Part shown: positions 55,112 to 64,000 of the stretch, piece by piece
Layout: every line of letters begins with the position of its first letter
Numbering within the stretch: position 1 is the first letter of the stretch
DNA from: Bacteroidales bacterium
GTDB lineage: Bacteria > Bacteroidota > Bacteroidia > Bacteroidales > P3
Direction: 5' to 3'
Assembly: GCA_017561155.1 (NCBI GenBank)
Contig: JAFZDP010000001.1
Location: 41,594-105,593, forward strand
DNA: 64,000 nucleotides
Program-made: the position numbers and the translations under genes
The notes under the pieces: generated by a model
Database searches by the model: none
Told to the model about the DNA's origin: nothing
What the model saw: the letters and a program-made list of their open reading frames with translations, nothing else

Positions 55112-55667
55112 GAACATAAAAAAGATTGCACTTGCAGCCGTAGTAGTTTTGCTGTCGGTGGCACCTCTTAAAGCTCAGGTGGAATGGACCACCATAGACG
55201 AAATGGGAAGTATAGATCTTAAAGAGAACAACAAATTGGGATTTATCGACTTCTATACTACCTGGTGTGGCTGGTGCAAAAAGTTGGATAGCGACACCTT
55301 TACCAACGATACCGTAGCCCGTATACTAAACAAATACTATATAGCAGCAAAGGTTGATGCCGAAACAAAAGATGACATAACATGGAAAGGCATAGTATAT
55401 AAGAATCCTGATCTTACCCGAAAAACAACACATTCGTTTGTGAAACATATTATAATAGGTAAGATAAGCTATCCGACAACTGTGGTTTTGGATAAACACA
55501 TGAATGTGATAAATGTATTGCCGGGATATTTTTCGGCAAAAGACTTTGTAAAAGTGTTGTGGTATTTCGTAAACGATAATTACAAGAAGTACCCCTTCGA
55601 AAGTTACAACGACGTATTCGAATCGCAGATACGACCCAAGATGAACAAAGATTTAGGATATAAATAA
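55101..55667 (+). CDS. secreted thioredoxin-fold protein
   Basis: A 188-aa exported protein. Signal: MNGKNIKKIALAAVVVLLSVAPLKAQ. The active site is FYTTWCGWCKKLDSDTF (WCGWC, residues about 54-58), followed by AAKVDAET and, further on, ISYPTTVVLDKHMNVI with the cis-Pro. This is the thioredoxin_7/DsbD-gamma-like type that starts ETW/ATW-CGWCKK, used to reduce or oxidise exported proteins. The frame also opens at ATG 55083, which would lengthen the overlap with the SpoIID gene to 29 bases; 55101 is preferred because the signal peptide then starts normally. Confidence 0.88.
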   Translation: MNGKNIKKIALAAVVVLLSVAPLKAQVEWTTIDEMGSIDLKENNKLGFIDFYTTWCGWCKKLDSDTFTNDTVARILNKYYIAAKVDAETKDDITWKGIVYKNPDLTRKTTHSFVKHIIIGKISYPTTVVLDKHMNVINVLPGYFSAKDFVKVLWYFVNDNYKKYPFESYNDVFESQIRPKMNKDLGYK

Positions 55668-55678
55668 TATTGGCCATT

Positions 55679-55713
55679 AGCTTTTAGCTTTTGGCTTTTG
55701 GCCTTTGGCTTTT
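55679..55713. repeat. five heptamer repeats
   Basis: AGCTTTT twice, then GGCTTTT, GGCCTTT and GGCTTTT, in exact 7-bp phase, starting 12 bases after the thioredoxin gene. Intergenic. Confidence 0.85.
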
Positions 55714-55776
55714 ATGTATGCAACCAATCCTGTAGTCAACAACTAAACTCTCCTAATGTTAAAACACAAATAATTT

Positions 55777-55807
55777 TTTGTCAGGTCAAGATAATTATGT
55801 ACCTTTG
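55777..55807 (+). promoter_or_regulatory. promoter of the subtilase gene
   Basis: TTTG (55777-55780), 19-base spacer, TACCTTTG (55800-55807), 96 bases before the start. Consensus match. Confidence 0.75.
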
Positions 55808-55903
55808 CCGTGAGTTGAAAGAATTGTAAATATACGTTTCTTTCATACTATCAGACATATGTGAAAATAATAAAAATAAACAATAATTAAAACTATACAA
55901 ATT

Positions 55904-58900
55904 ATGACAAAGAAATACTTCTTTTCAGTTCTCTTGTCTGTTTTATTGGCAATACCAGCCATGGGACAAGACCGCAACAACGACGACGAAGTTGTTAAGC
56001 TAGACCAACACACACGCTACAATTGCAAACCCAACGAAGTGTTGGTAAAGTTTGTAGATTATAGCGACATTAAGCTTGCAGGCAAAGGTGCCAAAACCTT
56101 TACTTCGGCAACAAAAAAAGCCAATGGTGTGAATGCCGTATTGAAAGAATATGGTGTAAGCAACATTGAACAATTATTACCAAACTTTGTGATGCCTAAG
56201 GCTCCAAGAAGAGCTAAAAGTTATGGCGGACAAGATGTAGTGGAAAAAGACTTGAGCCAATTGCACCTGATAGTGTTGGACAAGGAAAGCCCCCAAAACC
56301 ACTACGAGCTGATAGAAGCACTAAAAGAATTGCCCGAAGTGGAATATGCCGAACCTAACTATATATGTTATGCCCTTGGCACTCCAAGCGAAGGCGAGAT
56401 GCTTTCCGACGCTTTGAAAGCCGACCATAAAGCCACTGCAAACAACCTAAACGCAAAAAGCCAATTTGCTGCCAACGACCCTTTGTATTCTACACAATGG
56501 GGCTTTGCCGCTGTGGGACTGGACCAACTACTGCAACAACCTAAGCTGGATAGCACTGCTGCACGCAAGATTATTGCCATTATAGATACAGGTGTGGATG
56601 TAGATCATGCCGATTTGGCTGACAATATATGGACCAATACCGCCGAAGCCAACGGAGCAGAAAACCAAGACGATGACGGAAACGGATTTAACGACGATAT
56701 ACATGGCTACGACTTTGTGAACCAAACCGGCGATATGCACGACTTTAACAGCCACGGCACACACTGTGCAGGTATAGCGGCAGCAGTGGCAAACAACGGT
56801 ATAGGCATAATAGGTGCCAACCCCGATGCACTGATAATGCCCGTAGCAGTAATGCAAAGCGATGGTAGCGGCGACGTAGCAACAATAGTACGAGGTATAA
56901 ACTATGCAGCACAAAACGGTGCCGATATTATAAGTATGAGTATAGGTACCTATGCCCACTCTATAGCCATGGAGCAAGCCTTGGCTCAGGCATACCAAAC
57001 AGCTGTATTGGTAGCTGCAGCAGGTAATGATAAAACAGCCATAGATATAAGATGTTGCTCAGGTTGCTTTCCTTATCCTGCTCCGATGTATCCCGGTGCT
57101 TTTACTTTCGTATTTGGGGTGCAAGCTACAGTACAATATGGAGGTTTAGCAGTTTTTTCTAATTGGGACTGCGATGGTCCTTCGTATTCACAATATAGCG
57201 AAGAACAACTGTATAACTACGAACTTTCGGCTCCCGGTGCAGGCATTATGAGCACGGTGCCCGGTGGACAATACCGTAGTTATAGTGGTACATCTATGGC
57301 ATGCCCGTTGGTGGCAGGCGGTATAGCAGCTCTTTTGGATAGACGTGAATATGTATCTACAGAATTATTGTTTGGCGACCTTATCAATTATTCCACCGAG
57401 TTTATGCCTGTAGATTTTATGACAATATATAGTGCCGATAGTGTATCGCCCGCTATATTCCAAGCTGTTACAATAGAAGTAAACGATACTATGTATGGCG
57501 ACGGCGGTATGTATGCCGATGCAGGTGAGCATATTCAGCTGTACCCTACCATACGCACAATGTGGGGGGCTGCCGATAGCATAGTATATTGGATAGAATA
57601 TCAAGAGTTTGAGGATACTTCGCTATTAAATATGTTGCAAGATAGGCAAATGCTTGGCCGACCTTTATCAAGCTATGCCAAAGCCAAAGCCCTAAACCCT
57701 ATAGATATATTGGTGGATAGCAATATAGTGGATGGTCGCAAAATACAGCTTACCCTATGTGCCACTGCCCCTAATGCCACAGATACATTAAAGCACGATT
57801 TTACATTAAAAGTAACCAATGGCGTAAAACTATTTGGATTAATAAGCCAAAATGATACACTTTGGCCTAATGTACAATATATTGTTACCTCAAATCTTCG
57901 TGTAGCAGATGAAGATACATTATTTATTATGCCAGGTACAACACTAAAGATAAGTGATGGATGCATAATTGCAGGATGTATAATAGCAAAAGGAACTCCT
58001 GATTCAATGATTACTTTTACAAAGACTGATCTAGGAATAGGATGGGGAGGTTTTTCGAATGTAAACGGATGTTTTAATTACTGTCAAATAACAAATGTAA
58101 GAAGTCCAGAATATATTCATTTACCACTAATTAACAATTCTAAAATCTATAATAATATATCTAATGCAATATTGATTGGAAATTCTGATAGAAATAATAT
58201 TACCAATAATAAGTACAATTATGGTATTTATAGCCATAGTATAGTATCTCATTTATTATACGGATTTTCAATATTTAATAACATTATTAACAATGAAAAT
58301 TGGTGTATTGGTTCTGATTATATTGGTTCATCAATAGGATCTAATGTAGATTTGGTATCTTGCAATGTATTTAGTAATTCTAGGTTTGATTTTGGTGGTC
58401 TGACTTCAGATATAACGAATTTAAATAATTCATATTGTGGTTCAAATAAGGAAACGATAATTCGTAACAGTATTTATGATATGTTTTATCCCGGTGCGAA
58501 TACTACTTATTATGTAGATTTAAGCAATCGTGCTAATCGCCCTAGTGCCGAGGCTCATGGTATAGTATGGAAGGTAGAGGTTAATGGCTATGATGCACAA
58601 GATGAGTTTGAATTTATAGCTCCACTTGGTGTGGGTACTCATGAGTTTAAGGTTTACTTCAATCGTGCTATGGATACAAGTATTACTCCAATGTTAGCAA
58701 TGGGTGTTCGTCCGCCTTATACCCAAACCGGTATTAGAGAAAATGCCTATTGGAGTGCCGATAGCACAATATGGACTGCACACCTAACCCTTACAGGCCG
58801 CGATGCCATAGACGGGCTAAACCGTATATATGTAGCCAATGCACAGGATAACGAACACTTCGATATTCCATACGAGAACAAACGTTTTAATGTATATGTA

Positions 58901-60070
58901 TCTTCGGCAGGTAGTATGTCGGCAGGTTTCCAAGCTACTGCAGGTATAGGCAAGATAGACCTTGAATGGAACGATCAAGAGGTTAATTATGCAGATTTTC
59001 TTGGTTTCAACCTTTACCGCTTCAAATACGATAGTATATATAAATCTGTATATGATGAAAATGGAAACTATTTAGGTTATTTTAAAGTTTGGACTCCAAC
59101 TGATACTATTTTACTAAACAGAAGTTTGATACAAGATACCATGTATACAGACTTTGACGTAGTACCGGGAGAACGCTACTACTATTTCTACAAAATACTT
59201 AGTACATCGCTAACAGAAAACTCGCCTTCGAAGCTTGTAAGCTGTGTACCTCATAGCAGCATACGCGGCGATGCCAACGGTAGCTATGCCGTAGATGTGG
59301 CAGACGTTATAACTATTATAAACTATGTGGTGGGTAACAATCCTAAACCATTCCTATTCGATGCAGCCGATGTAAACGGAGATGGCGTAATAAATGTATT
59401 GGACGTAGTAGGTGCCATAAATATTATTCTTTATCCGGAAAACAATCAGGCCAAGGATAGCTACGAACAACAAACTGCTATCTACACCATAGAAGACGGA
59501 ATACTATATGTAAATACACCTGTGGCATTGGGCGGCTTGCAGTTTACACTAAACAATACCACTTTCGAAGAAATAGAAGTGTTGGAAGCATTGAATGGCT
59601 TTGAATTGGTAAACTCTTCGAATAATGGCAACCTTACACTTATGGCATATAGTATGAGTGGCAAACAAATACCGGAAGGCAAACATGCTCTATTGCGCAT
59701 AGGCGAAAAGGAAATAAGTAATATAGTACTTAGCGATACCGAAGGACACAATGTTATTCCACTAAAAGGTGGCGAAGTGGGTGTTACCGATATAGAATCG
59801 GTAAAAGCACAAATAATGAAAGCATTCCCAAATCCATTCGAAAAAGAAGTACAACTTACCTTTGTAGTGGGAAGCAACAATATAAGCAATGCCCGCCTTG
59901 TATTCACCGATGTGATAGGTAGACAAATAGACCAACACGAGATGGATATACACACTGCAGGACAATACTCTTATACATGGAAAGCCAAGGGTATGCAACG
60001 CGGAATGTACTTTGCCACATTGTATGTAGATGGCCAAAAAGCACATACAATGAAACTTATATTGAAATAA
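55904..60070 (+). CDS. T9SS-secreted S8 (subtilisin-like) peptidase with dockerin-like region
   Basis: A 1388-aa secreted serine peptidase. Signal: MTKKYFFSVLLSVLLAIPAMGQ. An inhibitor-like propeptide (about 40-160) precedes the S8 domain, with catalytic Asp228 (AIIDTGVDVDH), His284 (FNSHGTHCAGIA) and Ser464 (GTSMACPLVAGG). Residues about 665-870 look like a right-handed beta-helix, rich in Asn and Ile, and their DNA is more AT-rich than the rest. Later come a fibronectin-like part and a dockerin-type pair of calcium loops (RGDANGSYAVDVADV and DVNGDGVINVLDVVGA, from residue 1121). The end (about 1305-1388), AFPNPFEKEVQLTF ... GMYFATLYVDGQ, is a T9SS type A sorting domain. It heads a short cluster with the large adhesin 23 bases downstream. 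Confidence 0.93.
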   Translation: MTKKYFFSVLLSVLLAIPAMGQDRNNDDEVVKLDQHTRYNCKPNEVLVKFVDYSDIKLAGKGAKTFTSATKKANGVNAVLKEYGVSNIEQLLPNFVMPKAPRRAKSYGGQDVVEKDLSQLHLIVLDKESPQNHYELIEALKELPEVEYAEPNYICYALGTPSEGEMLSDALKADHKATANNLNAKSQFAANDPLYSTQWGFAAVGLDQLLQQPKLDSTAARKIIAIIDTGVDVDHADLADNIWTNTAEANGAENQDDDGNGFNDDIHGYDFVNQTGDMHDFNSHGTHCAGIAAAVANNGIGIIGANPDALIMPVAVMQSDGSGDVATIVRGINYAAQNGADIISMSIGTYAHSIAMEQALAQAYQTAVLVAAAGNDKTAIDIRCCSGCFPYPAPMYPGAFTFVFGVQATVQYGGLAVFSNWDCDGPSYSQYSEEQLYNYELSAPGAGIMSTVPGGQYRSYSGTSMACPLVAGGIAALLDRREYVSTELLFGDLINYSTEFMPVDFMTIYSADSVSPAIFQAVTIEVNDTMYGDGGMYADAGEHIQLYPTIRTMWGAADSIVYWIEYQEFEDTSLLNMLQDRQMLGRPLSSYAKAKALNPIDILVDSNIVDGRKIQLTLCATAPNATDTLKHDFTLKVTNGVKLFGLISQNDTLWPNVQYIVTSNLRVADEDTLFIMPGTTLKISDGCIIAGCIIAKGTPDSMITFTKTDLGIGWGGFSNVNGCFNYCQITNVRSPEYIHLPLINNSKIYNNISNAILIGNSDRNNITNNKYNYGIYSHSIVSHLLYGFSIFNNIINNENWCIGSDYIGSSIGSNVDLVSCNVFSNSRFDFGGLTSDITNLNNSYCGSNKETIIRNSIYDMFYPGANTTYYVDLSNRANRPSAEAHGIVWKVEVNGYDAQDEFEFIAPLGVGTHEFKVYFNRAMDTSITPMLAMGVRPPYTQTGIRENAYWSADSTIWTAHLTLTGRDAIDGLNRIYVANAQDNEHFDIPYENKRFNVYVSSAGSMSAGFQATAGIGKIDLEWNDQEVNYADFLGFNLYRFKYDSIYKSVYDENGNYLGYFKVWTPTDTILLNRSLIQDTMYTDFDVVPGERYYYFYKILSTSLTENSPSKLVSCVPHSSIRGDANGSYAVDVADVITIINYVVGNNPKPFLFDAADVNGDGVINVLDVVGAINIILYPENNQAKDSYEQQTAIYTIEDGILYVNTPVALGGLQFTLNNTTFEEIEVLEALNGFELVNSSNNGNLTLMAYSMSGKQIPEGKHALLRIGEKEISNIVLSDTEGHNVIPLKGGEVGVTDIESVKAQIMKAFPNPFEKEVQLTFVVGSNNISNARLVFTDVIGRQIDQHEMDIHTAGQYSYTWKAKGMQRGMYFATLYVDGQKAHTMKLILK

Positions 60071-60093
60071 TAAACACATAGGAGAACCGCTAT

Positions 60094-63000
60094 ATGAAGA
60101 AACTCCTGATATTGCCAATGCTGCTTATGATGGCATTGGCAAGCCGTGCCGACAATGTTATGACCTTGAGCACAGCCCAAGGTCATGCATCCGACACACT
60201 GAGCTTTACTCTGTCGCTATCCAATACCGACAGTCCGGTGGCTATGCAGGCTATGATACCATTGCACGGACAGTTTAGGTATGTAAATGGTTCGTGTGTA
60301 TTATCATCGTCGCGAAGCAATGGACACTCGGTAACAGCATCAGTACTTAACGATACACTTAGAATATATTCCTATTCATTATCTCTACAATCATATAGAG
60401 GAAATAGTGGCGACTTGTTGTCTTTCCGTCTTGTAGTAGGCAAAGAGCCCGGCATATACTCTATGCCGATATGCAACGCTATTATTTCTACTGCTTCGGG
60501 TACTGCACTACCTTTGCAAACTATGGCAGGCAGTGCTACCATACTTGCACCTAAGGTATCTATCTCCACATCATCTATAGACTACGGACATATTCCAATT
60601 CTAAGTTCCTATACTAATTACATTTCAGTAAATAATGTAGGAACAGAACCATTAAATATAACCGGTATTGCGATAGATGATAACACATTCTCTTACTCTC
60701 CTGCCCACGCAGTGGTACAACCGGGAAACTCGCAAACATTTACTATTGTTTACAATCCTATATACAAAGGAAGTATAGCGAGAAATATGGTGATAAACAC
60801 CAATGCCAAAGTAGGTGATAGTGTGGTAAGAGTTCTTGCCGACCCGTATGCAGTAAACGAGTTAAGGCCGCTGAATGTAATAGGATATACCGATAGTATA
60901 GTACATGTAGAGTTGCGAATGAATAATATGGATAGCATTGTAGGTTTGCAAACTTCCATATTACTTCCATCGGCTCTTACATACGTGCCGGGTAGTTTTG
61001 TAGTGAACAACCAACGTTCGCAAAATCATATTGCATCGGCAGGTGTTATTGGAAATACACTAACCATGATTATTGCCAATATGGAGAACAAACCTTTAAA
61101 AGGTGGCGATGGTGTGGTAGCTCAGTTTGATGTACAATTGCATGGATATGGTTCATATTACTTAGACTTGTTCAATACTAGTCTTGCCGACACTGTTGGA
61201 ACTAATGCAGTATCGGCAACATATATGGGAATAGTAGAAATTCAAAGTCCCAGTATGTGGAGCGACTATAGTCTTGATATGGGAAATAGCCCCGTAACGC
61301 AGTTGCCGATATCACAATATACTATAAACAATTATGGCAATGCTCCGCTTATAGTAGATCGAGTATTATTTATGAATCCTGATTTTGAGATACTGGATTC
61401 ATTACCTATAGTAATAAACAACTACGAATCGAAAAACTTGAATATACGCTATACAGGAACACATGAAGGAAACTATTCTACCACAATGCAGATATATAGC
61501 AACGACCCTTACAACGAATTAAAGAATGTAACAGTAAGTTGTAATAGGTACGAACCAAATGCTTTCTATATGCAGGCTGATAGTACATTGTCATTTGAGA
61601 ATGCAAATGTATACTTTATGTTGGATAACTATTCCGATATAACTGCAATTCAAATGGATTTCACTTATCCGCATCGTTACTACACGCTCGAGACTTCAGA
61701 TTTTGTAATGTCTGAACGTGCAGCAGGACATATTGCAAGTGCAGCACGTCTAAATGATTCCACTTTCAGAGTATTGTTTCTATCGTTACAGAATAGTAGA
61801 TTTTCAGGAAATAGTGGAGCAGTAGGTCATGTAGTATTACATCCAATTGGTATTTTACCGGAAGATGTTTACTCTGTTTCTATAACTAATGTATTAGTTG
61901 CCGACCAAGATGGAACAAACAAACTAACATCGCTTACAAATACTGCACAATGGAATACATATATTCCTTCATTCGCAGTATCGGGAAGTACAAATAATAG
62001 TCGTTGTTCTATCGATGGAATGGGAACGTATAGATATGGCGAAATTGTCACTATATCGGCTGTAGCAGGCCAAAACTGTGAATTCCTACATTGGGAAAAT
62101 GGCGAAACATCTATAATAAGAACATTACAACTAACATCAGATACTGCAGTATATGCTTATTTCTTGCAAAGAGATACAATATTATTAAATGCTTCGTTTT
62201 GTCAAGGAACTGAATATAACTTCTACGGAACTGCACTAGACCAAGCCGGACTATACACTCACGATGTAATTAATGGTAGTTTTGATACAACATATATATT
62301 ATCGCTACAGATGAACAATATCTTATACGATACTATAGAAAGAGTGGTGGGAGAAAATGATTATTATACATTCAATGGTCATATACTTACTGTTTCGGGG
62401 TATTACAACGATACACTACAATCCGTTGTAACAGGTTGTGATAGTATACTTACATTGCATTTGCAAGTATTACCAATATATACTACTTATATTAGCGATA
62501 CGATATGTACCGGTGCAACCTACAACCAAAATGGATTTAATGTATCTGAAGTCGGTATATACAATGATACATTGCGGGCTGTAAATGGGATAGACTCTAT
62601 AGTATACCTTACCCTGACTGTAATGCCTACATATATAACTACAATATATGATACTATATGCCAAGGTAATAGTTACTATTTCGCTGATAATAGTTGTACA
62701 GTGTCTGGAATATATACAGATACATTGCAGTCAAAATATGGTTGTGATAGTGTAATAGTACTAAATCTCTTTGTAAACAATACATCAACAACAATATATA
62801 GTCACGTTGCTTGTGATAGTTATACCTGGATAGATGGTAATACTTATACAGAAAGTAACAATACTGCAACATATACAACTACCAATGCTGTAGGTTGCGA
62901 CAGTGTTATAACTTTAAACCTTACTATCAATAGAAGTACTACATATACAGATATAATTACCGCTTGCGGTAGTTACACCTGGATAGATGGTATTACTTAC

Positions 63001-64000
63001 ACTGAAAATAATAACACTGCTACATATACCACTACCAATACTGCAGGATGCGATAGTGTTATAGCTCTAAATCTTACTATCAATAATAGTACAACTGGTA
63101 TAGATATAGTTGCCGCTTGCGATAGCTACACATGGATCGACGGTATCACTTACACCGCAAGCAACAATACTGCAACATATACCTTGACTAATACAGCAGG
63201 ATGCGACAGTGTTATAACTCTAAACCTTACTATCAACAGAAGTACTACATACACAGACGTAGTTACAGCTTGCGATAGTTATACTTGGATTGATGGTAAT
63301 ACCTATACCGAAAGTAATAATACTGCTACATATACCACTACCAATGCTGCAGGTTGCGATAGTGTTATAACTCTAAACCTTACTATCAACAGAAGTACTG
63401 CATACACTGATGTAATTACCGCTTGCGATAGTTATACATGGATAGATGGTATCACTTACATCGCAAGCAACAATACTGCTACATATACTACTACCAATGC
63501 AGCAGGTTGCGACAGTGTTATAACTCTAAATCTTACTATCAATAATAGTACAACTAGTATATATGTAGTTACAGCTTGTGATAGCTATACTTGGATTGAT
63601 GGTGTCACTTACACAGAAAATAACAACACTGCTACATATACTACTACCAATGCAGCAGGCTGCGACAGTGTTATAACTCTAAACCTTACTATCAACAGAA
63701 GTACTACATATACAGATATAATTATCGCTTGCGATAGTTACACATGGATAGATGGTATTACTTACACTGAAAATAATAATACTGCTACATATACCACTAC
63801 CAATTCAGCAGGTTGTGATAGTGTTATAACTCTAAACCTTACTATCAATAGAAGTACTGCATATACAGATGTAGTTACTGCTTGCGATAGTTATACATGG
63901 ATAGATGGTATTACTTACACTGCTAGTAACAATACTGCAACATATACCACTACCAATGCTGTAGGTTGCGACAGTGTTATAACTCTAAACCTTACTATCA
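60094..64000 (+). CDS. very large secreted repeat protein (3' end outside window)
   Basis: The frame is open from ATG 60094 to the right edge, at least 1302 codons, so the protein is incomplete. Signal: MKKLLILPMLLMMALASRA. Residues about 20-150 resemble a cohesin-like beta-sandwich. About 160-250 fits a choice-of-anchor D/ASH domain (YISVNNVGTEPLNITGIAID), and a second such unit lies at about 385-485. Near 635-690 is an InlB B-repeat-like segment (GTYRYGEIVTISAVAGQNCEFLHWENGE). From about residue 905, at least seven 51-residue repeats follow. The design fits a surface adhesin or structural protein; a T9SS C-terminus is expected beyond the edge but not seen. It lies 23 bases after the subtilase and is probably co-transcribed. 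Confidence 0.85.
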   Translation, partial: MKKLLILPMLLMMALASRADNVMTLSTAQGHASDTLSFTLSLSNTDSPVAMQAMIPLHGQFRYVNGSCVLSSSRSNGHSVTASVLNDTLRIYSYSLSLQSYRGNSGDLLSFRLVVGKEPGIYSMPICNAIISTASGTALPLQTMAGSATILAPKVSISTSSIDYGHIPILSSYTNYISVNNVGTEPLNITGIAIDDNTFSYSPAHAVVQPGNSQTFTIVYNPIYKGSIARNMVINTNAKVGDSVVRVLADPYAVNELRPLNVIGYTDSIVHVELRMNNMDSIVGLQTSILLPSALTYVPGSFVVNNQRSQNHIASAGVIGNTLTMIIANMENKPLKGGDGVVAQFDVQLHGYGSYYLDLFNTSLADTVGTNAVSATYMGIVEIQSPSMWSDYSLDMGNSPVTQLPISQYTINNYGNAPLIVDRVLFMNPDFEILDSLPIVINNYESKNLNIRYTGTHEGNYSTTMQIYSNDPYNELKNVTVSCNRYEPNAFYMQADSTLSFENANVYFMLDNYSDITAIQMDFTYPHRYYTLETSDFVMSERAAGHIASAARLNDSTFRVLFLSLQNSRFSGNSGAVGHVVLHPIGILPEDVYSVSITNVLVADQDGTNKLTSLTNTAQWNTYIPSFAVSGSTNNSRCSIDGMGTYRYGEIVTISAVAGQNCEFLHWENGETSIIRTLQLTSDTAVYAYFLQRDTILLNASFCQGTEYNFYGTALDQAGLYTHDVINGSFDTTYILSLQMNNILYDTIERVVGENDYYTFNGHILTVSGYYNDTLQSVVTGCDSILTLHLQVLPIYTTYISDTICTGATYNQNGFNVSEVGIYNDTLRAVNGIDSIVYLTLTVMPTYITTIYDTICQGNSYYFADNSCTVSGIYTDTLQSKYGCDSVIVLNLFVNNTSTTIYSHVACDSYTWIDGNTYTESNNTATYTTTNAVGCDSVITLNLTINRSTTYTDIITACGSYTWIDGITYTENNNTATYTTTNTAGCDSVIALNLTINNSTTGIDIVAACDSYTWIDGITYTASNNTATYTLTNTAGCDSVITLNLTINRSTTYTDVVTACDSYTWIDGNTYTESNNTATYTTTNAAGCDSVITLNLTINRSTAYTDVITACDSYTWIDGITYIASNNTATYTTTNAAGCDSVITLNLTINNSTTSIYVVTACDSYTWIDGVTYTENNNTATYTTTNAAGCDSVITLNLTINRSTTYTDIIIACDSYTWIDGITYTENNNTATYTTTNSAGCDSVITLNLTINRSTAYTDVVTACDSYTWIDGITYTASNNTATYTTTNAVGCDSVITLNLTI
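62809..64000 (+). repeat. 153-bp tandem repeats inside the large secreted protein
   Basis: Repeat starts at 62809, 62962, 63115, 63268, 63421, 63574, 63727 and 63880, each exactly 153 bp (51 residues) apart, continuing past the edge. Each unit encodes ACDSYTWIDGxTYT, NNTATYTTTNAAGCDSV and ITLNLTINxS. Two cysteines per unit may form a disulphide. Copies are highly similar at DNA level. Confidence 0.95.

Overview
The window is chromosomal DNA of a member of the Bacteroidota, most likely the order Bacteroidales. I infer this from Bacteroidetes-type promoters (TTTG, about 19-20 bp, TAnnTTTG) in front of many genes, few Shine-Dalgarno sequences, AT-rich coding DNA, secreted proteins with type IX secretion (T9SS) C-terminal sorting domains, BspA-like repeats, a DUF5606-type protein, and the gene order ftsH - LUD protein - cdsA - psd. 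No genus can be named from the sequence alone. Most of the window is ordinary housekeeping chromosome; the accessory parts are 35.2-42.7 kb and 55.9-64 kb.

Layout. 0-8.6 kb: the 3' part of pyruvate phosphate dikinase, an M3 metallopeptidase, ribF, a small LRR protein, alaS and a secreted unknown. 8.6-9.3 kb: a gene-free stretch filled with 22-23 bp repeat units. 9.3-15 kb: a BspA-like T9SS cargo protein, panC, pyrF, a membrane protein and an M28 peptidase. 15-34.5 kb: a radical SAM enzyme, tRNA-Cys, rsfS-ftsH-LUD-cdsA-psd-rluA, an OmpA-family protein, a U32 peptidase, two identical tRNA-Glu genes flanking rpsT, valS, an SDR enzyme, a DUF5606 protein, yebC and rsmI. 35.2-39.2 kb: an AT-rich island between two copies of a 119-bp direct repeat. 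It holds a decayed IS982-family element with intact ends and target duplication, an HNH nuclease gene and an unrecognised 420-aa protein. 39.2-41.1 kb: small lipoprotein genes, two of them clear tandem paralogues. 41.7-45 kb: a four-gene operon with a TIGR01212 radical SAM protein and a LutA-like protein with altered cysteines. 45.6-55.7 kb: a Na/Pi cotransporter, mannose-1-phosphate guanylyltransferase, a CoA-transferase, MarC and LysE membrane proteins, lpxB, a SpoIID-like protein and a thioredoxin-fold protein. 55.9-64 kb: a T9SS subtilase followed by a very large secreted repeat protein that runs off the right edge.

The most unusual feature is non-coding. Four intergenic regions (8701-9029, 41284-41602, 45265-45353, 52094-52288) consist of tandem units of 22 or 23 bp. 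The unit sequences differ between regions, but the period is the same. Two arrays are mirror-symmetric: at 52 kb four 23-bp units, an 11-bp palindrome and four inverted 23-bp units; at 41 kb three unit families nested in the order 1-2-3-2'-1'. One family occurs at both 9 kb and 45 kb. They are not CRISPR arrays, and I do not recognise them as a described repeat class.

Several gene starts were moved to an internal ATG where the longest open frame began at TTG or GTG inside a promoter or leader (ribF, panC, the U32 peptidase, the LysE protein) or where family alignment supported it (the DUF5606 protein, the 39.2-kb lipoprotein).
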